From Cognatilysobacter tabacisoli (GTDB lineage Bacteria > Pseudomonadota > Gammaproteobacteria > Xanthomonadales > Xanthomonadaceae): a DNA stretch of 64,000 bases. The position numbers and the translations under genes were made by a program. The notes below the pieces were generated by a model that saw only the letters and a list, made by a program, of their open reading frames with translations, did no database searches and was not told the origin of the DNA. The stretch lies in NCBI RefSeq assembly GCF_003586305.1, contig NZ_KZ987400.1, positions 592,635-656,634 on the forward strand. The letters run 5' to 3'. This document shows positions 42,744 through 50,915 of this stretch, piece by piece; position 1 is the first letter of the stretch; the number at the start of each line of letters is the position of its first letter.

Positions 42744-42824
42744 GCGCCCGCGCCGGGCCCAATGAACGCCGGCGCGCGCGGCGGCTTGGGCGCGCGCGGC
42801 ATTCCGGCGGACAATGCGCGGCCG

Positions 42825-43850
42825 ATGACCGTCTCCGTGCTGCCGCCGCCGTCCGACCTGCGCCTGTCCGTCGCCCCGATGATGGACTGGACGGACTCGC
42901 ACTGCCGCGCGTTCCACCGCGTGCTGGCGCCGCACGCGCGGCTGTACAGCGAGATGGTCCACGCCAACGCCGTCATCCACGGCGACCGCGCGCGGCTGCT
43001 GGCGATGGACCCGTCCGAGCACCCGGTCGCGCTGCAGCTCGGCGGCAGCGAGCCGGCGCTGCTGGCGCAGGCGGCGCGGATCGGCGCCGACGCCGGCTTC
43101 GACGAGATCAACCTCAACTGCGGCTGCCCGTCCGACCGCGTGCAGGCGGGGCGGTTCGGCGCCTGCCTGATGCGCGAGCCGGCGCTGGTCGCCGAGTCGG
43201 TCGCGGCGATGCTGGCGGCGGTGCCCGAGGTGCCGGTGACGGTGAAGTGCCGGCTCGGCGTCGACGACGACCACGATTGGGACCGCTTCCTCGGCTTCAT
43301 CGACACGGTCGCGGCGGCCGGCTGCCGGCTGTTCGTCGTGCACGCGCGCAACGCGTGGCTGCAGGGCCTGTCGCCGAAGGAGAATCGCGAGGTCCCGCCG
43401 CTGCGCTACGACTGGGCCTACCGGCTCAAGCGCGAGCGGCCGGAGCTGGCGGTGCTCGTCAACGGCGGCATCGCCGGGCTCGAGGAAGCGACCGCGCACC
43501 TGGCGCACACCGACGGCGCGATGCTCGGCCGCGCCGCGTACCACGATCCGTATCTGCTGCACCGGCTCGACGCCGCGTGGTTCGGCGGGCCGACGCGGAC
43601 CCGCGGCGACCTGCTGCGCGCGTACCGCCCCTACGTCGATGCGCAGCTGGCGCGCGGCGTGTTCCTCAAGCACATCACCCGCCACGTGCTGGGCCTGTTC
43701 GGCGGCGAGCGCGGCGGCCGCGCGTTCCGGCAGGTCCTCAGCGAAGGCGCGCACAAGCCCGGCGCGGACTGGTCGCTGGTCGAGCAGGCGCTGGCGGTGA
43801 CCGACGCGTTCGCGACCCCGCCCCACGCCATCGACCCGCAGGCCGCATGA
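42825..43850 (+). CDS. dusA: tRNA-dihydrouridine(20/20a) synthase DusA
   Basis: A 341-residue flavoenzyme reducing uridine in the D-loop of tRNAs with NADPH. The DusA pattern is clear: SVAPMMDWTDSHCRAFHRVLA, VALQLGGSEPA, catalytic Cys in NLNCGCPSDRV, VTVKCRLGVDD, FVVHARNAWLQGLSPKENR and LVNGGI. ATG at 42825 matches the family; 42762 would add 21 residues of no homology. The stop overlaps the next start. Confidence 0.96.
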   Translation: MTVSVLPPPSDLRLSVAPMMDWTDSHCRAFHRVLAPHARLYSEMVHANAVIHGDRARLLAMDPSEHPVALQLGGSEPALLAQAARIGADAGFDEINLNCGCPSDRVQAGRFGACLMREPALVAESVAAMLAAVPEVPVTVKCRLGVDDDHDWDRFLGFIDTVAAAGCRLFVVHARNAWLQGLSPKENREVPPLRYDWAYRLKRERPELAVLVNGGIAGLEEATAHLAHTDGAMLGRAAYHDPYLLHRLDAAWFGGPTRTRGDLLRAYRPYVDAQLARGVFLKHITRHVLGLFGGERGGRAFRQVLSEGAHKPGADWSLVEQALAVTDAFATPPHAIDPQAA

Positions 43851-44758
43851 TCACCCGCAACGCCCACGCCTTCTTCGACCTCGCCCGCCAGTGCGGGCCC
43901 GATTTCGGCCCCGCCACCGCGCGGGCCGCGTTCCTGGTCGCGCCCGACGGCTTCGCGCTGGCCGTCGATTCGGCGCAGGACAACCGCTACATGGCGGCGG
44001 CGGACGGCTTCGACGCCGACGCCGCGTCGCGCCAGCACCGCGCGCTGCACCGCGCCGTCGCCGAAGTGCTGCCGGCGGTGTGCTTCGCCGGCGATCCGGC
44101 GACCCCCGACGCGGTGTTCCCGAACAACGTGTTCGCCACGGCGCCCGGGCGGGTCGTGATCGGGCGCATGCGCCACCCGGTGCGCCAGCGCGAGGCGCGG
44201 CGCGCCGACATCCGCGGCTTCTTCCGCGACACGCTGGGCTACGCCGAGACGGATCTGTCGATCCAGCCGCACCCGTGCGAGCTGACCGGGGCGCTGGTGG
44301 TCGACCGCGCCCGCGGACTGGGCTACTGCGGCCTCTCCGAGCGCTGCGACGAGGACGGCGCGCGGCTGATGCACGAGGCGCTGGGCCTGCGCGCGACCCT
44401 GCTGTTCGACTTGGCTGCCGGCGAGTACCACACCAACGTCGTGCTGGCGGTGCTGGCCGGTCGCGCGGCGATCGTGTGCCCCGATGGCTTCGCCGACCGC
44501 GCCGTGGCCGATGCCATCGCCGGGTTCTACGCGCCGCACGCGGTCGTCTGTACCACGGGCGAGCACGCCGCCTTCGTCGGCAACGCGATCGCCCTGTCGG
44601 ACGGCACCGTGTGGATGAGCGCGCGCGCCGGTCGGGCGCTGTCGCCCGCTCACCGCCAGGTGCTGGCCACTGCCGGCTTTGACGTCCGCACCGTCGACCT
44701 GTCGGCGATCGAGGCCGGTGGCGGCTCGCTGCGCTGCTGCATCGGCGAGATCTACTGA
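43847..44758 (+). CDS. ctlX: CtlX-type citrulline/arginine-modifying hydrolase
   Basis: A 303-residue member of the guanidino-modifying (arginine deiminase) superfamily. Catalytic signs: Asp/Asn region DAVFPNNVFAT, His in LAAGEYHTNVVLAVL, and the nucleophile Cys near the end (GGGSLRCCIGEIY). It resembles CtlX, proposed to act on citrulline; the exact substrate is uncertain. It is translationally coupled to dusA by an ATGA overlap, an unrelated neighbour. An arginase lies 10 kb away. Confidence 0.85.
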   Translation: MITRNAHAFFDLARQCGPDFGPATARAAFLVAPDGFALAVDSAQDNRYMAAADGFDADAASRQHRALHRAVAEVLPAVCFAGDPATPDAVFPNNVFATAPGRVVIGRMRHPVRQREARRADIRGFFRDTLGYAETDLSIQPHPCELTGALVVDRARGLGYCGLSERCDEDGARLMHEALGLRATLLFDLAAGEYHTNVVLAVLAGRAAIVCPDGFADRAVADAIAGFYAPHAVVCTTGEHAAFVGNAIALSDGTVWMSARAGRALSPAHRQVLATAGFDVRTVDLSAIEAGGGSLRCCIGEIY

Positions 44759-44831
44759 CCTGCAAACCGGCCTCGGCGCGGATTTTGCAGGCAAGTTCGC
44801 CGCTGAACGGCGGGAATGGCGCCCGGAAAAG

Positions 44832-44847
44832 TTCAGACCGGATTCAC
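44832..44847 (+). promoter_or_regulatory. TTCAG-N6-TTCAC direct repeat upstream of PepSY-phoPQ
   Basis: Half-sites at 44832-44836 and 44843-44847, period 11 bp, as in OmpR/PhoP-family operators. A TACACT -10-like hexamer follows at 44884-44889. Autoregulation by the PhoP encoded downstream is plausible but inferred. Confidence 0.5.
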
Positions 44848-44927
44848 CGCCTGGTTCCAAGAATGACCGTCCATCACCGGACGTACACTCGTCCGCGCCG
44901 CCGCTCCCGGAGCCGGAAACGCCTGCC

Positions 44928-45296
44928 ATGAAGCCCGTCATCGCCCGAGTTGCGCCCTTGCTGCTCCTGGCTGCCCTTGCGGTCGGGGCCGACAGCGCGC
45001 AGGCGCAGAGCCTCGGCGGGCTGCTGGGCCGCGGTGCTCCGCCGCCGCCGGAGCGGGGCCGCGACCACGACCGCGGCGCCGATCACCGCGCGCTGTCCGA
45101 CGCGGTCCGCCGGGTCGAACGCCAGAGCGGCGGCCAAGTGCTCAGCGCGGAGCGGGTGCCGTTCGACGGCCGCGACGTGAACCGGGTGAAGGTGGTCGAT
45201 TCCAACGGGCGCGTGCGCGTATACATGGACGACCCGCAGGGCCGCCGGGAGCCGCCCCCGCGGCGTATACGCGGCGACGACAGCGATTCAGATTAA
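44928..45296 (+). CDS. Secreted PepSY-like protein leading phoPQ
   Basis: A 122-residue protein with signal peptide (LLLLAALAVGADSAQAQ), a Pro/Gly/Arg linker, and a small PepSY-like domain (about 55-105: DAVRRVERQSGGQVLSAERVPFDGRDVNRVKVVDSNGRVRVYMD). PepSY domains often inhibit or sense in the periplasm, so it may modulate the PhoQ sensor encoded downstream. ATG at 44928. The gene ends 96 bp before phoP. Confidence 0.85.
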   Translation: MKPVIARVAPLLLLAALAVGADSAQAQSLGGLLGRGAPPPPERGRDHDRGADHRALSDAVRRVERQSGGQVLSAERVPFDGRDVNRVKVVDSNGRVRVYMDDPQGRREPPPRRIRGDDSDSD

Positions 45297-45302
45297 CCTG
45301 AA
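45287..45302. promoter_or_regulatory. TTCAG-N6-CTGAA inverted repeat before phoP
   Basis: Perfect 5-bp inverted repeat TTCAGATTAACCTGAA across the PepSY stop codon, 91 bp before the phoP ATG. The half-site is the one seen in the direct repeats at 29802 and 44832, so it may be an extra regulator site inside the operon. Confidence 0.35.
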
Positions 45303-45392
45303 CGCCACGGTCCCGACCGCGGCCACGACGGCCGCCCGCTGCGGCCAGACGCCGCCCCGACAGGCGGGACCGACCCCGAACTAGGAGCCCCC

Positions 45393-46076
45393 ATGCGTAT
45401 TCTGCTGGTCGAAGACGAAGCCCCCCTGCGCGAGACCCTGGCCGCGCGCCTGAAGCGCGAGGGCTACGCGGTCGATGCCGCGCAGGACGGCGAGGAGGGC
45501 CTGTACATGGGCCGCGAGGTGCCGTTCGACCTCGGCATCATCGACCTGGGCCTGCCGAAGATGTCCGGCATGGACCTGATCCGCGCCCTGCGCGAGGAAG
45601 GCAAGAAGTTCCCGGTGCTGATCCTGACCGCGCGCTCGAGCTGGCAGGACAAGGTCGAGGGCCTGAAGCAGGGCGCCGACGATTACCTGGTCAAGCCGTT
45701 CCATGTCGAAGAGCTGCTGGCGCGCATCAACGCGCTGGTGCGTCGCGCCGCCGGCTGGAGCAAGCCGACGCTCGAGTGCGGGCCGGTCACCCTGGACCTG
45801 GCCGCGCAGACGGTCACCGTCAACGGCGGCAACGTCGACCTGACGAGCTACGAGTACAAGGTCCTCGAGTACCTGATGATGCACGCCGGCGAGCTGGTCT
45901 CGAAGGCCGACCTGACCGAGCACATCTACCAGCAGGACTTCGACCGCGACTCGAACGTGCTCGAGGTGTTCATCGGCCGCCTGCGCAAGAAGCTCGACCC
46001 GGACAGCGCGCTGAAGCCGATCGAGACCGTCCGCGGCCGCGGCTACCGCTTCGCGATCCCGCGTTCGGGCGACTGA
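45393..46076 (+). CDS. phoP: PhoP-like OmpR-family response regulator
   Basis: A 227-residue regulator. Receiver (1-115): acidic pocket EDEAP, phospho-acceptor Asp in GIIDLGLPKMSG (about 51), LTARSS and the Lys in DYLVKPFHVEELL. C-terminal winged helix (about 125-222): VDLTSYEYKVLEYLMMHAGELVSKADL and SNVLEVFIGRLRKKLD. Best match by pattern is PhoP. ATG at 45393 follows TAGGAG. Confidence 0.94.
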   Translation: MRILLVEDEAPLRETLAARLKREGYAVDAAQDGEEGLYMGREVPFDLGIIDLGLPKMSGMDLIRALREEGKKFPVLILTARSSWQDKVEGLKQGADDYLVKPFHVEELLARINALVRRAAGWSKPTLECGPVTLDLAAQTVTVNGGNVDLTSYEYKVLEYLMMHAGELVSKADLTEHIYQQDFDRDSNVLEVFIGRLRKKLDPDSALKPIETVRGRGYRFAIPRSGD

Positions 46077-46264
46077 CCGCCGCGCGGGCGCGCGCCCGGC
46101 GGCGACCGCGCCCTGCCGGGTGCAGCGTCGGCGAGCGCGCCTCGGCCCCGCGGGCCGCTCCGGCCGACGATCCCCATCCTCTGGCACGGCGCCCGTGAGC
46201 GGGCGTCCGCGCTAACCTGACTGCGCATGCTGCCCTCCCACGCCGCCACCCGACGCGCCCGCCC

Positions 46265-47665
46265 ATGAGCTGGGGCCAACCGCGCTCGCTGCAGGCGCGC
46301 CAGCTGCTGGCCGCGAGCCTCGGCCTGCTGGCGTTCCTGGCGCTGGCCGGCTACGCCCTCGATCGCGCGTTCATTGAAACCGCGGAGAGCAACCTGCGCC
46401 AGCGTCTGGCGAGCTACGCGCTGGCGTACGCCGGGAAGGGCGAATTCGCCCGTAACGGCGAGTTCATCCCCCCGTACGACCCGATCGAGCCGCGGTTCGA
46501 GCGGCCGGGCAGCGGCCTGTACGCCGAGGTGGTGTTCCCGAACGGGCACTGGGACTCGCCGTCGGCGGTCGGGCCTGAGCTGCCGACGGGAGCCATGCTG
46601 GAAGCCGGGCAGGAGCGTTTCGAAGGCCCGCTGCCGATCACCGAGCTCGACGGCGACGCCGGCGAGGCCTACCGCTACGGCTACGGGGTCATCTGGGACG
46701 CCGAGCGCAGCGTCAGCGCGCAGTTTCCGTACACGATCTACATCATCGAGGACACGACGCTGCTGCGCCGGCAGGTCGCGGTGTTCCGCGAGGCGCTGTG
46801 GCAGTACCTCGGCGGTGCGGGGCTGGTGCTGATGCTGATGCAGGCGCTGGTGCTGCGCTGGAGCCTGCTGCCGCTGCGGCGCGTGATCATCGAGCTCAAG
46901 CGCGTGCAGCGCGGCGCGGCGTCGCGGATGAGCGAGCGCCACCCGCGCGAACTCGAGCCGCTGACCGAAAGCATCAACGCGTTCATCGAAAGCGAGCGCG
47001 AGAACCTCGACCGCCAGCGCAACACCCTGGCCGACCTCGCCCACAGCCTGAAGACGCCGCTGGCTGTGCTGCGCGCGCGCCTGGACGACACCCGCGCCAG
47101 CGAGGCGGAGCTGCGCGAGGAGGTCGACCTGCAGCTGCGCCGCATGAACGAAATGGTCTCGTACCAGCTCGCGCGCGCGGCGTCGGCCGGCCACGCGCTG
47201 TTCGCCGCGCCGATCGCGATCGAGCCGCATGCCGAACAGATCGTGCGCGGGCTCGAGAAGGTGTATGCGTCGAAGGGCGTGCTGTGCGAGTTCGACGTGG
47301 CCGAGGGCGTGCAGTTCCACGGCGAGCCCGGCGACCTGCAGGAGCTGCTCGGCAACCTGCTCGAGAACGCGTTCAAGTGGGCGCGCTCGCGCGTGCTGCT
47401 GACCGTGCGTCCGGGCGAATCGATGCCGAACCGCCGCCCGGGGCTGCTGATCGCGGTCGACGACGACGGCCCCGGCATTCCGCCGGAGAAGGTCGCACTG
47501 ATCCTGCAGCGCGGTGTGCGCGGCGACGAGCGCGTGCAGGGCCATGGCATCGGGCTGGCGATCGTGCAGGACCTCGTGCGCGGCTACCGCGGCACGCTCG
47601 ACGTCAGCGCGTCGGAGGAACTCGGCGGCGCGCGTTTCGAGGTGCGGCTGCCGCCGGGGCTCTGA
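46265..47665 (+). CDS. phoQ: PhoQ-like sensor histidine kinase
   Basis: A 466-residue membrane kinase. Two transmembrane helices (about 15-37 and 178-200) bracket a periplasmic PhoQ-like sensor (about 38-177) with acidic patches. HAMP-like linker, HisKA (His about 261 in ADLAHSLKTPLAVLRARL), then HATPase (ELLGNLLENAFKWA, DDDGPGIP, GHGIGLAIV) follow. It should phosphorylate PhoP on cation or peptide stress. The 188-bp gap after phoP is unusual and may hold a second promoter. Confidence 0.93.
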   Translation: MSWGQPRSLQARQLLAASLGLLAFLALAGYALDRAFIETAESNLRQRLASYALAYAGKGEFARNGEFIPPYDPIEPRFERPGSGLYAEVVFPNGHWDSPSAVGPELPTGAMLEAGQERFEGPLPITELDGDAGEAYRYGYGVIWDAERSVSAQFPYTIYIIEDTTLLRRQVAVFREALWQYLGGAGLVLMLMQALVLRWSLLPLRRVIIELKRVQRGAASRMSERHPRELEPLTESINAFIESERENLDRQRNTLADLAHSLKTPLAVLRARLDDTRASEAELREEVDLQLRRMNEMVSYQLARAASAGHALFAAPIAIEPHAEQIVRGLEKVYASKGVLCEFDVAEGVQFHGEPGDLQELLGNLLENAFKWARSRVLLTVRPGESMPNRRPGLLIAVDDDGPGIPPEKVALILQRGVRGDERVQGHGIGLAIVQDLVRGYRGTLDVSASEELGGARFEVRLPPGL

Positions 47666-47698
47666 GCCCGCGCGCGTCCTGCGCGCCCCGGCGCGCTG

Positions 47699-48448
47699 TC
47701 ACTCGAACGGCGATGGGCCGTAGAAACGCGCCAGGTGCGCGGCGACCTTCGGCATCGCGCCGCGCAGCGTGGCCGGATCGCTGAAGTGGTACTCGGTGGC
47801 GACCGCGAAGAATTCCTCTTCGGCTTCGGCCGCGTACGGATCGATCGCGGTCTCGCGCCCGGCGTCGACGTCGGCGACGAACGCCTCGAACGCGGCCTGG
47901 AAGTCGCGTGCCCAGCCGCGCTGCCACGGGCCCGGCAGCGGCGGCGTGCCGTCCATGGCGCCGTCGAGCACGTCGAGCTTGTGCGCCATCTCATGCGCGG
48001 CGACGCAGAAGCCGGCGCGCGGGTCGGCGCAGTCGGCCTCGATGTCCGCCCACGACAGGATCAGCGGCCCGGCGTCCCACGACTCGCCGATCAGCTCGTC
48101 CTCCCACTCGTGCAGCACGCCGGCGGCGTCGACGTGGCTGCGGTTCACCCGGAACGCGTCCGGGTAGACGATCAGCTGCGACCAGCCGCGCAGGCCGGCC
48201 TCGCCGAACTCGAGTAGCGGCAGGCAGCACAGCGCGGCCAGCGTGCAGCGACGGGCCGCGTCGAGCTCCAGCTCGCCGATCGGGGTGATGGTCTTCTCGT
48301 GCAGGAACCGCGCCGCCAGCAGCGCCAGCCGCGCGTCGCGATCTGGGTCGAGCGCCGCCACCCACGGCACGGCCGCACGAGTGTCGCGCCAGAGTTCGGC
48401 GGGAATCGGGTCGGGTGGGCGCCGCAGGCGGCGCAGCCAGTCGATCAA
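47699..48448 (-). CDS. mtfA: MtfA/M90-family zinc peptidase
   Basis: A 249-residue cytoplasmic protein with the MtfA metal site: HEMAHKLD in CVAAHEMAHKLDVLDG and a downstream Glu in EEEFFAVATEYHF. MtfA binds the glucose PTS regulator Mlc in enterobacteria and is an aminopeptidase. Length fits the family. No ATG is available near the N-terminus; the TTG at 48448 (LIDWLRRLRRPP) is the most likely start. Confidence 0.92.
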   Translation of the reverse strand: MIDWLRRLRRPPDPIPAELWRDTRAAVPWVAALDPDRDARLALLAARFLHEKTITPIGELELDAARRCTLAALCCLPLLEFGEAGLRGWSQLIVYPDAFRVNRSHVDAAGVLHEWEDELIGESWDAGPLILSWADIEADCADPRAGFCVAAHEMAHKLDVLDGAMDGTPPLPGPWQRGWARDFQAAFEAFVADVDAGRETAIDPYAAEAEEEFFAVATEYHFSDPATLRGAMPKVAAHLARFYGPSPFE

Positions 48449-48488
48449 GCGGTGCGGGGGTTCAGCGCGGCGTGCTTAGCGCGGCACG

Positions 48489-48752
48489 TCAGCGGAACAT
48501 GCCCGGCAGCAGGCTGTGCCAGCGCTGCGGCTGCAAGCGGCTGCCGCCCGGGGCGTCGCTGTGCACGCTCGGCTTGAGCTTGGACTCGCGCGCCGGACGG
48601 ACCGGTGCCGGGTTCTCGCGGACCGCGGCCGGCTTGCGCTCGGCGATGTTGGTCGGGCACCCGGCGCCGTCGAGGTCGCCGGACTTGGGCTCACGCGCAG
48701 CCACGCCAGCACTGGCGGCAGCGATCAGCAGGCACAGGCAGATCCGGAGCAT
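48489..48752 (-). CDS. Small secreted protein of unknown function
   Basis: An 87-residue protein with a signal peptide (ICLCLLIAAASAGVAA). The mature part is basic and Pro-rich (IAERKPAAVRENPAPVRPARESKLKPS) with a single Cys, so it is probably disordered. ATG at 48752 follows GAGGACCCCGCC. It is upstream of mtfA on the same strand but 40 bp away. Confidence 0.65.
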   Translation of the reverse strand: MLRICLCLLIAAASAGVAAREPKSGDLDGAGCPTNIAERKPAAVRENPAPVRPARESKLKPSVHSDAPGGSRLQPQRWHSLLPGMFR

Positions 48753-48930
48753 GGCGGGGTCCTCGCGCCGGCCACGCTGGCCGGTCGACTGCGGACTATA
48801 ACGGCAAAAGATGACCGACTCCGGCCGCGCCGGGCACCGGATCGGGCGTGCCGACGGGCGGCAGGGTCCGCGCCCTCTCTTGCGCAGCGCATCATGGCTA
48901 CGGCGCACGGATCGGCGAGACTCGACCGCA

Positions 48931-50811
48931 ATGAATACGCCCCCGAACGCCGCGGACCCTGCCCCGGCGGCGACCCCGGTCCCGACCACCCCATCGCTGA
49001 CCGCGCCGGCCCTGCGCCGCGCCCTGATCGCCGGCGCGCGCCGGGTCATCGCCGGCCGCGACCTGCTGAACCGCATCAACGTGTTTCCGGTGGCCGACGG
49101 CGACACCGGCAACAACATGGCGCAGACCCTCGGGGTGCTGCTCAACGGCGCGCTGCGGCGGCGCAGCGCGCACATCGGCGAACTGCTGCTGCGGATCGGC
49201 CACGAGGCCATCGACGGCGCACGCGGCAATTCCGGCGCGATCCTCGCCCAGTTCCTCTACGGCGTGGCCGAGCATGCGCGCAGCGAGCCGGTGCTCGACG
49301 CGACCACGCTCGCGGCCGCGGTGCGCCGCGGCGCCGACAGCGCCCGGGCGGCGCTGGCCGAGCCGGCCGAAGGCACGATCCTCAGCGTGATCGGCGCGTT
49401 CGCCGACGCGCTCGACGAAGCCGCGCGCGAGGCCCGCAGCACCGGGCCGCGCGACGGCTTCAACCAGGCCCTGGCGAGCGCGCGCGTCGCGCTGGCGCGG
49501 ACGCCGCAGCAGATGGCGCTGCTGCAGCGCGCCGGGGTCGTCGACGCCGGCGCGAAGGGGTTCCTCGAGCTGCTCGAGGGCATCGCCGAGTTCGTCGAGG
49601 GCGGCCCGCGCGCGCTGCGCGTGCGCGGCGCCGGCGTCGCGGCCAACGATGCCGCGCTCGACGCGGCCGGCCCCGCCGGGATGCCCGACGTCCACGACCA
49701 CGTCGACCCCGACCGCCGCTGGTGCACCGAATGCCTGATCAACGGCGACGGCATCGATCGCGCGACGCTCGGTGCGGCGCTGGCCGCGCTCGGCGCCGAC
49801 TCGGTGGTGCTGGCCGGCGGCGCGACCCACATGCGCGTGCACGCGCATGTCGCCGCGCCGCAGGCGCTGTTCGAGGTGTGCGCCGCGCAGGGGCGGGTCG
49901 ACGGCATGAAGGCCGACGACATGCTGATGCAGCAGCGCAGCGCCGAATCAAGCCGGCCGGTCGCAGTCGTCACCGACAGCGCCGCCGACCTGCCCGATGC
50001 GATCGCCGAGCGCCATGCGATCCACTGCGTGCCGGTCCGGGTCAACGTCGACGGCCAGGACTTCCTCGACAAGGTCGCGCTGACGGCGGATGCGTTCTAC
50101 CGGCGCATGGCCGGCGCGGCCGAGCTGCCGCGGACCAGCCAGCCGCCGCCCGGCGATTTCCGCCGCTGCTTCGAGTTCCTGCTCGCGCACCAGCGCGAGG
50201 TCGTCTACGTGGGCCTGTCGCGCGCGGTGTCCGGCACCCTGCAGTCGGCCGAACACGCCGCGCTGCGCGGCGAGCCGGGCCGGGTCACCGTGTTCGACAC
50301 CGTAAACGCTGCCGGCGGCCAGGCGCTGCTGGCGTGGCGGGCCGGCGAGCTGGCCGACGCCGGCGCCGACGCCACGGCGATCGTCGCCGAGCTCGAGCGG
50401 CTGCGCCCGCTGACGCTGACCTGGGCGATGGCGCGCGACATCCGCCACGCCGTGCGCGGCGGCCGCATCCCGGCGTGGGCGGGGCCGGCGGTGCGCTGGA
50501 GCGGCCTGACGCCGATCGCCAGGGTTCGCGCGGACGGCCGGCTCGGGATCGCCGGCGGGCTGCTGGCCAAGGCCGGCGCGCCCGAGGCGTTCGCACGCTA
50601 CGTGGCCAAGCGGCTGCCGCGCGGCACGCGCTGGCGGCTGATCGTCGGCCACTGCGGCGCGGCGGACGACGGCGAGCGGCTGCTGGCGGCGATGCGCGCG
50701 CGGATCGACGCGGTCGAGTCGTACCTGGTCGCGACCGGCCCGGCGATCGGCGCGCACGCGGGGCAGGGCGCGCTGGTCGTGGCGCTGCAGCCGGCGCCGT
50801 CGCCGGCCTGA
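48931..50811 (+). CDS. FakA-FakB fusion: DAK2 kinase with DegV fatty-acid-binding domain
   Basis: A 626-residue protein joining two partners that are separate in Firmicutes. N-terminal DhaL/DAK2 kinase (about 22-225) with INVFPVADGDTGNNM (Mg-ATP aspartates) and GARGNSGAILAQF. A FakA middle-domain-like part (about 265-330) has CTECLI and MRVHAHVAAP. The C-terminal DegV domain (about 345-620) has VVTDSAADLP, LPRTSQPPPGDF, VGLSRAVSGTLQSA and IVGHCGAADD, the fatty-acid-binding FakB pattern. It should convert exogenous fatty acid to acyl-phosphate. plsY lies 104 bp downstream. Confidence 0.92.
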   Translation: MNTPPNAADPAPAATPVPTTPSLTAPALRRALIAGARRVIAGRDLLNRINVFPVADGDTGNNMAQTLGVLLNGALRRRSAHIGELLLRIGHEAIDGARGNSGAILAQFLYGVAEHARSEPVLDATTLAAAVRRGADSARAALAEPAEGTILSVIGAFADALDEAAREARSTGPRDGFNQALASARVALARTPQQMALLQRAGVVDAGAKGFLELLEGIAEFVEGGPRALRVRGAGVAANDAALDAAGPAGMPDVHDHVDPDRRWCTECLINGDGIDRATLGAALAALGADSVVLAGGATHMRVHAHVAAPQALFEVCAAQGRVDGMKADDMLMQQRSAESSRPVAVVTDSAADLPDAIAERHAIHCVPVRVNVDGQDFLDKVALTADAFYRRMAGAAELPRTSQPPPGDFRRCFEFLLAHQREVVYVGLSRAVSGTLQSAEHAALRGEPGRVTVFDTVNAAGGQALLAWRAGELADAGADATAIVAELERLRPLTLTWAMARDIRHAVRGGRIPAWAGPAVRWSGLTPIARVRADGRLGIAGGLLAKAGAPEAFARYVAKRLPRGTRWRLIVGHCGAADDGERLLAAMRARIDAVESYLVATGPAIGAHAGQGALVVALQPAPSPA

Positions 50812-50915
50812 TCGCGCCGCACCGCGCCGCGGCGCCGGCGGCGAAGCATTCGCGCCGCGCGCGGTTCCAGGCCCCGGATCGCAGGGCCGACACGCCGCTC
50901 GCGCATACTTCGCGC

